Assembly (NCBI GenBank): GCA_950295325.1
Contig: OX485805.1
Location: forward strand, 41,502,758 to 41,566,757
Source: Polytrichum commune
Taxonomy: Eukaryota > Streptophyta > Polytrichopsida > Polytrichales > Polytrichaceae
Direction: 5' to 3'
DNA: 64,000 nucleotides
The notes under the pieces are model-generated. The model searched no databases. It was not told the origin of the DNA and saw nothing but the letters and a program-made list of their open reading frames with translations. The position numbers were made by a program, and so were the translations under genes. This document shows positions 50,451 to 61,023 of the stretch, piece after piece. Every line of letters starts with the position of its first letter. Positions within the stretch are counted from its first letter, which is position 1.

Positions 50451-50865
50451 ATGTCCCCTGTCCACAAACCTCTACTACTTCTCACTACTGCTACTACTAC
50501 CTCCACCCTGCCAAGCTCCAAGTCTCAAAATACCAGCAGACTATCACAACCTCCGCAACTTGATGTAAATCTGCGCAACCTCACCCACATCAATTCACCA
50601 AAACCTGTCTGCTCGAAGCGTGTCCACCTCCAACTCTTATACCCGCCACCGTCTCCGTCCAGTCGCCTTCTAGGTCTTTCTTGTAGACTACTCTCCAAAA
50701 GCTCCAACGAGGAGCAACCCTCCAGAACTATCGATGTTGACAGCAAATTGGCTCCGGAGGTGGGGAGAAAAGGCCTCAAAAGTCCAAAAACACCTCGCCA
50801 ACTACAATCCGGACTGTCCACCACAGGTGTTCACCCGCAACGAAGGAAGGAAAGGAAGGAAGACA
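50451..50865 (+). CDS. Possible first exon of an unknown plastid- or mitochondrion-targeted protein
   Basis: From ATG 50451 the frame gives about 138 residues before a strong donor, ACA/GTAAGT, at 50866. The first part is rich in Ser, Thr, Leu and Pro and poor in acidic residues (HKPLLLLTTATTTSTLPSSK), like an organelle transit peptide. Later it becomes Lys/Arg-rich. No domain is recognised and I could not find a following exon, because the downstream DNA is a repeat array. It could be chance in a GC-richer segment. Confidence 0.28.
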
Positions 50866-51239
50866 GTAAGTAAATTAGTGAGTAAGTTCCGAAGTCACCC
50901 TGGCCTGCTACAAAGTAAACCACCTTTGCTAATTATCCTTACCTCCGATCGAACGCAGAGTAGCAGAGTTTGAAAGGTGGCAGGTGTCTGCTGCTAGCTT
51001 AGCTCCTAAGTTAGACGCAATTCCGCACCAAAACAGGTGACGAAAAGCTCAAAAGGCGTGGCCGTGATCACGCTGTTGAACGAGTCCGCGGGGACTTGTG
51101 ATGACTGTAAGTAAGTTAAGTAGGTTGCGATCGACGAAGGGGCCGGAGGGGAGGGAGCTGGAGGTTGGAAAGTGGCTATGGCGGGAGGCTGCACCACAGG
51201 CGAAGGCGCCCGCTTCCCCCCCTTGACTGTGTCAACCTT
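50866..51239. other. Short gap before the tandem array
   Basis: A minus-strand frame (51266-51006) encodes a Pro/Ala-rich stretch (PPAPSPPAPSSIATYLTYL) that matches no known family. It overlaps the array edge. Not called as a gene. Confidence 0.3.
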
Positions 51240-51614
51240 TCTCACTTCTCTAGCATAGCAAAGCATAGCGAGTCGAGCTCCTTTACCCTAGAATCACCCG
51301 CTTCCCTAGATCCTCGAATCTACAGTTCTTGTTCAGAATCAACTGGGCCCTGAGGATCTCAAAACAAACATACTGTAATTGGTGCACTTCTCTAGCATAG
51401 AATAACTGGTCGCTCATTCAAGTGCAGGGCACTTCCAACAACTCTCTTGCATGTTTCCTATCCACGCGTAGGATAATCCATTCATAACCTATATAGTTTA
51501 AGGTAAGTATACCCAAAACCATCACCCAACCTAAAATCACCAGCACCATGTACCACTTGCATACATGTGGAAGCAACAAATGTATGCATGTTGTACATAG
51601 TAGTGGTGGTGGTT

Positions 51615-51716
51615 ATACCCAAAACCATCACCAAACCTAAAACCACCGCCACTATGTATTTTAGATTTATTATGCGTGTGATACATAATGGTGGTTTTAG
51701 GTTCGGTTTTGGGTAT
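51615..51716. repeat. Long hairpin in tandem unit 1
   Basis: The arm ATACCCAAAACCATCACC...AACCTAAAACCACC is repeated inversely as GGTGGTTTTAGGTT...GGTTTTGGGTAT with a short loop. The 3' arm lacks six bases present in unit 2. Confidence 0.75.
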
Positions 51717-52144
51717 CTTTGATCCACTCTCCTCTCTATGTTATGTATTACGTAATCAACTCCCTTGAGAATCTCAAAACTTATCTTATGCACATGGACA
51801 CTTTTCGAAATACTTACTCACTTCTCTAGGATAGCATAGCATAGCATAGTAGCAGATGCAGTGAGTTGAGTTCCTTAACCCTGGAACCAACATGCTTCCT
51901 AGATCCTCGAATCTACATTTCTTGTCTAGAATAAGTTGATCCCTCATTCAAGTGGAGGGCACTTCCAACAACTCTCTTGCATGTTTCCTATCCACACGTA
52001 TGATAATCCATTCATAACCTATATAGTTTAAGGTAGGTATACCCAAAACCATCACCCGACCTAAAATCACCAGCACCTTGTACCACTTGCATACATGTGG
52101 AAACAACAAATGTATGCATGTTGTACATAGTAGTGGTGGTGGTT

Positions 52145-52252
52145 ATACCCAAAACCATCACCAAACCTAAAACCACCGCCACTATGCATTTTAGATTTAC
52201 TATGCGTGTGATACATAATGGTGGTTTTAGGTTCGGTGATGGTTTTGGGTGT
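52145..52252. repeat. Long hairpin in tandem unit 2
   Basis: Counterpart of 51615-51716 with a fuller 3' arm (GGTTCGGTGATGGTTTTGGG), giving a more complete stem. It is the likely ancestral form. Confidence 0.75.
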
Positions 52253-52494
52253 CTTTGATCCACTCTCCTCTCTATGTTATGTATTACATAATCAACTCTC
52301 TTGAGAATCTCAAAACTTATCTTATGCACATGGACACTTTTCGAAATACTTACTCACTTCTCTAGGATAGCATAGCATAGCATAGTAGCAGATGGAGTGA
52401 GTCGAGTTCCTTAACCCTAGAACCAACATGCTCCCTAGATCCTCGAATCTACATTTCTTGTCCGGAATCAATTGGGCTCTTGAGGACCTCATAA

Positions 52495-53325
52495 CAGTCC
52501 ACCCTTGATATATGTTAACACGTTGGATCAAGAAAAATTGTAACACTCATGTGATGTTAACAATTCTACACTTATTGGGGGGTCACATAGGCAATTTGTA
52601 ACACTTACATGAATAGCACCTATGTGATTGGGGAATTCAAAATAATAACACTAATATAAATAAAGGATGAAAATACACAAGATATGAATGTTATCGTACA
52701 TCTAAGCATAGCAGAAGAATGAATATAGCGTAATTTGATGACATTCTTGTGCATGCCAAGATCACATTTCCTTATGAAGTGTTTGATTACTATGGATGAG
52801 AGATGTAACATCATTAGGTTTTTGTTGTAGCATTTATTTTTCAAGATCATTATTGCACTTTGAACATCCTTGGATCCTAATCTATCTACCACCACATCAC
52901 CAATTTGCACATTACAAGCTCCTTCAATGGGTTCATTATGAGTTGCATCAACTTTTTCATCAAGCATACTATAATTTCCTTGTCAACATGGATCTCTTGA
53001 ATCAAAATCCAAGTTCATAATTGATGATCTCTTGTGCATTCATAGTGGGTCCAATTTCACTCTCTGCAAAAGTCAAATACATGATGGACCTAATTCAGTT
53101 TCATCTAGAATTTCATAGCCTCACTTTATTCAAATTAACACTTGTCAAGGTGAATTCATTGAAGAGGGGAGCATAATAATTATAATTTTTCTTAACAAAT
53201 CACAATTAACACGTACTATTGTTACTTCACGTGTTACTTTAAGAATCATTTGGAGGAGAGCAATTTTCCTTAACACATAGGCAATTTTAACACTTATCGG
53301 GGTAAAACATATCGAGGGTGGACTA
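52495..53325. mobile_element. 831-bp inverted-repeat element inside the tandem array
   Basis: The ends read CAGTCCACCCTTGATATATG and, inward from the right, TAGTCCACCCTCGATATGTT, similar in style to the Tigger ends elsewhere here. Flanks are compatible with TA insertion (TA at 52492-52493 with one extra base, and TA at 53326-53327). It interrupts the array between blocks that are close together in other units. A 116-codon minus-strand frame inside (52967-52620) is not recognised. Confidence 0.65.
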
Positions 53326-53878
53326 TAATTGGTGCACTTCTCTAGCTTAGAATAACCGGTCCCTCATCCAAGTGGAGGGCACTTCCAACAATTCTCTTGC
53401 ATGTTTTCTATCCACACATAGGACAATTCATTCATAACCTGTAGTTTAGATTCACTCTCCTCTTGCTCGTTATGTAGTGCATAATCAACCTCCATGAGGA
53501 TCTTAAAACTCATCTAACGCACGTGGACATAATCAAAGATACTCACGTGACACTTCTCTAGCATATCATATCATAACACAGTAGCAGGCAGAGCGAGTCG
53601 AGCCCATAGATACACCCTATTCCCTAGATCTTCAAATCTACAATTCCTTATCATAATCAACTAGGCCCTAAGGATCTCAAAACTCACGCACTTCTCTAGC
53701 ATAGAATAAGCAGTCCCTCATCTCATGCACTTCCAACAACTCTCTAGGACGTTTTGATCTACACAGAGGACATTTCATTCATAACCTATAGTTTCCATCC
53801 ACTCTCCTCTAGCCGTCATGTAGTACATTATGCATTGTTATTGTTGCACTTGTTCGAGAAGTTTTTCATTTCAAGAGC

Positions 53879-54093
53879 TACACTAAATATGTTAATTAGA
53901 ATCACTTACAATATGAAATTACGCAATGCTATATCTATTAACTCTATATCTCGTATTCTACCAACAAATGTTAAAATAGTTGTTTGGACATTATACAACA
54001 TCAACAACTTTACTAGGTGAAAAGTTACATCAATAGTGGAAAGATGTAGCAATTTGTAAATAGTAAGTGACACTAAATATCATATTTAGTGTA
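53879..54093. mobile_element. MITE family 1 copy (about 215 bp)
   Basis: It shares AATTACGCAATGCTATATCT, CCAACAAATGTTAAA and the right-end palindrome ACACTAAATATCATATTTAG with 19445-19665. The left terminal palindrome has decayed (TACACTAAATATGTTAATTA). Confidence 0.78.
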
Positions 54094-55591
54094 CTTTCTT
54101 CTTTAGGATCCACATATCCTCAATTCCAATTATCATGACCATAATCAAACTCCCTTGAGGATCTCAAACCTTATTTGGTATGGATTGGGCATTTTGGGAG
54201 TGACTTACATAGTACACAACCCCAAAACCAACAACCCATGTAGTTCTATGATGCCACTCCGGGGCGTTGTTTGTGCGGATGCATTGGTATCAATGCAATA
54301 TGCAACAAAACACACCGGTTCAAGAGCCATCGTTCACATCAATGCCTTTGGGAACTACTTATACTATAGATTCGTCCCTTAACCTATACCCTCCAATCTA
54401 CAAATCTCGCTCATAATCAAACTCCCTCGAGGATCTCAAACCTTACTTGCTGCGCAACAAGGGGGCAATGAGCATTTATGGAGTTGTAGAGTAACCGGAC
54501 CCATTCCCGATAACTTAAGCAATTTCACATAAGTGTAGTACATGTGATACTGGAGTGATGTGCAACAGGTATGGAAATTGATATCACAACGTTTAACATA
54601 ATTATATATATAGTTTATTTTCAAGTTTTGAAAATACGATAATTTTTCGAAAGCAAGATTTTCATAACTAGGAGGCGAAAACTTGAGTACAATTAGTGGT
54701 ATTTTCAAGGAACCCAAATCCGTGCCTTTTAAACTTAACTTTTCCATCATGCCGAATGTGATGGCAACATGTGTGAAACGTCACGGCTTTTTCCATCATA
54801 TTAGAAAATGATGGCTACATGTGTGGAACTTCACAGCTTAGGGGACTCTATGTATTAAGATTGGGGGTTAATTGGAAAAGGGTATGTCTACTCTACATAT
54901 TACACAACCACAAAATTGGGCCCAAGGAATTGTGGTGTCTATGTAAACTCATTCATTGCAAAGGTGAAAACATATTGAACTATTTTATAGCTTGTAAGTG
55001 TCTCATTTGAGAGGATTTGACTCCCAAAATAGCTCCCCGAAGTCTAGTGGAGCTCAATGAATCGGTCCTTAACCTTGTAAGGTTATAGATAGACTGGAGA
55101 CAACTCATCCATGATAGATGATTTACATAGACGCCACAAAGCCCAAAACCCAAAATTGACTTCCGATCATGTATAATGCACTTGGGAGTGTTATTGTGAG
55201 GGATGCACAAGTATCAATGTGTTATGTAGTGACATACACTAGCTCAAGACCCATTTCACATCATGTCTTTGGGAGTTATTTTTTCTCCATAGCGGATCGC
55301 TCATCCAAAATCAGAAGGGTTATCATAACTTGTCACAATTTTTCATATGTGGAGGTGTTTCATCATCCATAATACTCATGTTTTGTTCATGAAATGACTG
55401 GTTTGAGTAGGTCTCGCCACTTCCACGACTCTTTATCCACTCTCCTCTCATTTGTTGTCTTGTTTCCGGCCCCTAAAAGGGACCGGAGTTTCTATCTATC
55501 TGTTGTCTTGTACGAAATCAACCCTTAACATGGACCTTGAAATCTACATATCATGCCCATAAACAACTTCGTTAGAGATCTTAAAACTTTA
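54094..55591. other. Intergenic with a dispersed repeat
   Basis: A segment of about 200 bp at about 54190-54370 recurs at about 55100-55290 and 56430-56590 (TAGTACACAACC, GGTATC(A/G)ATGCA and TTCACATCA type blocks). Members are clearly diverged. No gene recognised. Confidence 0.5.
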
Positions 55592-56417
55592 CTACATTAT
55601 TTATGGTATTTAGTGTCACATGCGTAAGAATGTTACTTATCATGTTATGAGGCCAAGCCAAATTACACTAATGACCAACACCTTGACCATTAGTATAACT
55701 TAGTGTCCATGGAGATTTTTGGGCATACTCAGTCAAAAATCCTAGTGTTTTCAAGTCCAACTGGTTATATGGTGTGATCTTTTAGTGTTTCTTCATAGAT
55801 ATAAGGTATATTCTATATATTATGATAACTTGATCGTGTTTTTTCTCGAAGTCTTGAACTTTAATCGGTTATTCCTCATACTCAACCGATTCATTTGTTA
55901 CCAGTTGATTGGTTGTCCCTATTCATTGGTATAACCTCACAACACTTGACGTTAATGTACTTACTAATCTCTTGGCATTAGTATACTTATAATATTATGA
56001 GGTATGTGCCTATGTTCCACAATGGTCAACAAGTCAATCATAAGTATACACACTCGACACTTGGCATTAGTATGCTAAATAGTATCATCCCTTACATACT
56101 ACTAAAATGTAACCACGTGACACATAATATCATCATGCTCAACAATGTCTTCCTCTTGCGTACTAAACTGATAAACATATGACACTTGGCATTATCATGT
56201 TCAATAATATAGATTCATCTTGCATAGTAAAACGTAAGAAGTATCGTCCTAATCACTCCAATGCGTCACGCTAAACACCAAACCCTAAATGAATATGCAC
56301 TTTATGTTCATGAATAATGTCATGTTGGAAATCAATGCATGTGACACTTGTAGACTTCTAAGCATTTAGTTTAGACCGTTTGCCGATACGTGACAATAAA
56401 TACCACAAATGGCATAG
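55592..56417. mobile_element. MITE family 2 copy (about 826 bp)
   Basis: The left end is CTACATTATTTATGGTATTT and the right end, read inward, is CTATGCCATTTGTGGTATTT. The interior has repeated TGACACTTGGCATTA blocks and a segment (about 55720-55920) absent from the shorter copies, perhaps a further insertion. Confidence 0.68.
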
Positions 56418-59400
56418 TGAACATTGGATGCTTTTGGAATAATTTTATAGTACACAACCACAAAACTAACTTCCAACAACCATGTATTATGCACTTTGGG
56501 GGTGTTATTTGTGCCAAATGCACCGGTATCGATGCACTTTGCATTGAAATGCACCGCTTCAAATGTCCTTTCACGCCATGCCCGCCCTACAAGTGATTTG
56601 GAGGTGAATTGGCACTCGGGCTAGTGTGTACTTTAGGCCTTATGAATGAATGTACACGTGGCAACAACTCCCCAACATATATACAATATATATCCTAGTG
56701 GTTTCATGTGATCAAGAAACAACATAGTACCTTATTAACGAAGTATCCGCCGGAGCTCAACACCCACCTCTTTGACTTGGGTCCCCCACTAACATTATCC
56801 AAGTGAAGGGAGTCTAGTGAAAATCTAACCCTCGTAATTTTGTGACTTATTTGTGTATAATGAGGCACCCTAGATTGATTTGGGCCTTTTAATGTTAAAT
56901 ATGGAGTCAAATGTTTTAAAAAAGAAATAAATTACATAATCCAGGACTATATACTTGACTTCATTTTCACTTTGGGTAATGTTGGTGAGGGCCTACCTCA
57001 AAGAAGTGGGTGTCTAGCCCTGGTTGTGCGTATCACGTGCCTTCAGTTTTTTTTGGTTGTCTCAATGTACTCACTAGCAACAATTGTAAATGACTACATA
57101 AGTGATAAGTAGGCTTGGCATTGCCGAACTGGCAAATTCTTGAGGTGATAGATGAGATTTTGTGAAATTTTGACTAATAAGAAATGACACATGGCACTTT
57201 GCTCAATTCATTATGAATTAGTTTGTGTCGAACTTGTTTATCACATGTGGTAGATTGGAAGAGTCCCTATTGTATTCAAAAACCTCCAAAATTTGAGAAT
57301 CTCAAAGCCTCAAAGAACACAACACTGCAAGACACTTGTGGAGTAGTTTACAAAGGGTCACAACATAATATCAAATTTTTGATGACCACATATAGTAGTA
57401 CATGAGCCATGGACCAAAATTTAAATGTTATACACGTGTCTAAATGGCTCTTTTTGTGTTGAAACAAGCGTTCAAAAGAGCCATGTTTTGTATTATTGTG
57501 TAGATGTATGTTGGGACATTCTTTTTCATAGCTCGCATTGGCATCAATGCGTTACACTATATAAGGTAAATGGGCATAATTTGGTCACTCATCTTAAATG
57601 GACACCTAAATTTGAGTGGTATGTAGTTAGGTGTGGATTTGGGAACGGAAACCATAAAGACATTTGCGTGAAGGAGATTGAATTTACGTGTACAGAATGT
57701 GTTACTCGTTCTAGGTTCAATGATCAACATGATTTCATGTACGATCATTTAATTTAAGGAAAACGATATTCACTTTAACAATGGACAAGATATTCATACC
57801 AACTCCAAAAATTATAAGGAAATTGGCTACGCCTATTGGTATAATTTGGATTTACTAATCATCTTGCACTAATTGTGTGTTTTTATATTCTACGTGAAGT
57901 GGGTGCAGAGCTAAAAGTGTTTGTTTAAGACCCATGTACCTTAGTGCCCATCCCTAGTGCACTTCCACATTTCAACACTATACTAAAGAATATGGATGTC
58001 TCAAGTGCTCTAGTAAAAGTGAGATTTATGCTCATATGTAAGACAAGCTGGAAAACTACCTCATTTTTGTGCATTATAAGTTTTCCTTGATATACACTTA
58101 AGCCCCCCCCCCCCCCACCGTTGTGTTTATGTGTGAGAAAGGGATCTCTTCTTGGGTCTTGGGCCTCATTACACTCAAATGGGGTTCATATCGAATTCTT
58201 TTGAGGAAAACTTAGTATGGATGATTACACTTTATTCATATCCATGTATGCTCATGCTCAATCGGGGTGATTGGCCATAGCCATGACAAACTAGAGACAA
58301 AACGAGGGGCCCATTTGAGCAACGAAAAGTGTTCAAAGTTTTTTTCCCATCATTCTCTTGCTAGCAATTGAGGCCAATGTAACACGTAATGTGGGACCTT
58401 ACACCAAACCTACTTAGGGGCTCACAAGTGGCCAAAGTGAAGGGACCACATGGGACCCCCTTCGCATCCCTCCCTTCTTCGCAAATGGGGTCCTTCCAAC
58501 ACTTGACGTAAGCTTGGGAGGGGGGGGGGGGCACTATTTGTACATTCCACAAGCTCAATGTGTGACCAACCATATTGAAAGTAAGTTAAGTGTGTAAGTA
58601 AAGTACCCTGCCCATCATGCATTTTTGACAAAGTCCATTGCAAGAGCCCATGTGCCATTTACCCGGCATTTTAAGTTACCAAAGGCATTCACCCAATTAA
58701 CATGACAAGTCTCTTATACACTTGTGCTTAAGTCATCTTAGGGTGGGTTTACATTAGCTAGGTCTATGTCCAAGAAACTTGAAGTCCAAAACACCTTACT
58801 TTCAAACTCGAAATTAGACCCAAGCTTGAAGATTTACTTTTTTAATTGTGAGCAATTCTTTTGAATGGCAAACCACCGACATTCAGCATGGAAAATGATG
58901 CCACATTAATGTCATTATAATTTTCATATTGATAGGTAGTTTGACAATACGGTCATTGGGCCTTGGATTATCTTAACCCTTTGGGGCTAAGCCTTGTCAT
59001 TGTTCACATTTTTTTGAAGGCAAACCCCAACTACTTTGGACCCACCTTGGATAGTCATAGTTGGAGTATCTTTTCTTCAACTTAAGGGACATCATGTGGC
59101 ATCCATCATACTAATATTTTGGAGCTTTGGACAAATGGTTGCCTAGACAAATTTGATCTCGTTGGCATTTAGGGGTTAATAAAGTGTGATAGTCCAATAT
59201 GCTAATCATTTTGTACCGATCATGAGCTGGTGTGTATAAGGATTAATGTCACATTGGATTAAGGTTTCTAATGACAATCTATGTTTTTACTCCTTCATTT
59301 CTTCTTCATTAAGTTTAATTCATACTCTTATGGTTCATTGGTGTTTTCTAAGTTGTGTGTGATCACGTCTTATGTGCATAGACTCCTATCATTTTAATTT

Positions 59401-60134
59401 CATCTTCTATGTCAATCATGAAGCTCAAAAGCTTGGCAAGTAGTTAATGGCTCATAGGCAAGACAACGTCTAGGGTAATGTCTTTTGAGTAACTGCATAG
59501 TCTTTAATTGTCATAAATTATGCTTGTGATAATCTCAAAGTTAAGTTCTCTTAATCAACTTACAACCATCATGCAAATCTTCATAACTGTCATCGCCACC
59601 TTCATCTTCCGTGGACCTTGCAACTTGTCTAAAGAATCAACCACACATGTTAACACTATAGCAACACATCAACAAGATAGGCTATACCATTTGTTCATAT
59701 GATTTAGCTTGGTTTTAGTTAATCAAACAATCTCCACTAGTCACAAACCTACATCAGTGAGGTAAAGTCTTCTTCCTACCAAGGTAATGTCCTTGGCAAC
59801 CCATAGCTTGCCCCAAAATAACTTTATGCCTCATCATCTTTGTATGTAGACTCCTTGCATGCTTTGTCAAGATGGAATAGGCTTACTAGGCTATATTCTT
59901 CTCTTTGTACTTACCCAAGGTAATGCCTTTCACTCTTACTCGGCTAACTTCCAACCTAGATACACTTTTGGAACACTACATAACATACTCATGCCAAGAC
60001 ATTAACAATTGCACTTAAACACCAAGTATCATGAGGCGACACTCCCTACTGATGAAGTTGTGGATCATCAGTGCAACCTAGCATACACCTCAAAATAGGG
60101 ACAAGTGACACTATTACGCATGTGATACTAAATA
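56418..60134. other. Gene-poor stretch; MITE fragment at the right end
   Basis: A 110-codon plus-strand frame (57425-57757) contains VRCGFGNGNHKDICVKEIEF but no known domain. A C-run is at about 58106-58118 and a G-run at about 58519-58529. From about 59995 the sequence is the inner right part of MITE family 2, ending GTGATACTAAATA at 60134, where a Tigger derivative begins. Confidence 0.45.
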
Positions 60135-60896
60135 CAATCTAACCTCATTAATACGACACCCTCGATATTATGACACATTTTTGCGAAACCATACTTTTTA
60201 GTTCAAAACTCCCTCTTTTATACAACTACGACACTCAATAATGTGACATTTAGAATCTCCGTTTTGTCATATTCTTAAAAGGGTAGTTAATGCTAAAATT
60301 CCTTTCATCTATGTTATGTACATCTAAAATACACCCATTTTCACTTGGGAACTACTTGGGAACTTCACTTATCATTAGGAACTTAATGAGAATTAGGGTT
60401 ATTAGTGTAGAATGGACATGGTTAGGGTTAGAATGGCCTCTTGCCCAGTATGTTGCCTTGTACTCATGATGATATAATATCACCAATATCTTGATGCTAA
60501 ACATCATGCATCATTGTTGTCTAATTTCTTACTTGAAAACTCTTTATATATTGGTGTTAATGAAATTATTAGTTTTCAAAAGTTAATAGGGAATTTAGAT
60601 AAGATGACAGTTGCTAACTCAGGTAGGCAACACCATAGATCTTTGGATTCTTATTTCAAGAGTTCTTGAGAACATTTGTATTTATTTGGAGTTATAAGTT
60701 ATCATTTCATACCATCTAAAATGCTTAAACTCGTTGTATAGATTTCCAAGCTCATATTACTTATGTTTTTGTATTCCCTCAATAATATGATAACTTTACG
60801 CCATTTGTCATATCAATGAGAAGACGACACCTCGATAATACAACTTTTTTTGTGTGTTTCCCAAACATGTCATACTAGAGAGGGAGAACAGTATTG
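60135..60896. mobile_element. 762-bp Tigger/pogo-derived element
   Basis: It starts CAATCTAACCTCATTAATAC after TA (60133-60134) and ends with the inverse of CAATACTGTTCTCCCTCTCT before TA (60897-60898). The terminal repeats are diverged. It carries scattered TGTCAT/ATGACA motifs but no transposase frame. Its left side sits at the same TA of a family 2 MITE as the element at 36504. Confidence 0.7.
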
Positions 60897-61023
60897 TAAA
60901 CGGGATACTCCCACTGGAGGGGATCCAAACACAATTCCATAAACAATTCCAACATGCTTGGGACCATTATCCCAGTGTCACTGGATTCGACAAATTCCTC
61001 TATTCAATCAAATGAATCCTCTA

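Larger units (their letters stand above)
51240..53830. repeat. Tandem array of about 0.53-kb units
   Basis: The phrase CACTTCTCTAG(C/G)ATAG recurs at about 51240, 51386, 51822, 52354, 53334, 53551 and 53689, with shared blocks on CCTAGATCCTCGAATCTACA, AGGGCACTTCCAACAA and GCATGTTTCCTATCCAC. The full units starting at 51822 and 52354 are 532 bp apart. Later units are shorter and more diverged. The 103- and 105-codon minus-strand frames here are copies of each other, created by the repeat, and are not called as genes. Confidence 0.85.

Noticed and set aside
51482-52329. Two related minus-strand ORFs of 103 and 105 codons
   Set aside because: They are copies of each other created by the tandem unit, and they run through hairpin sequence. 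No domain.
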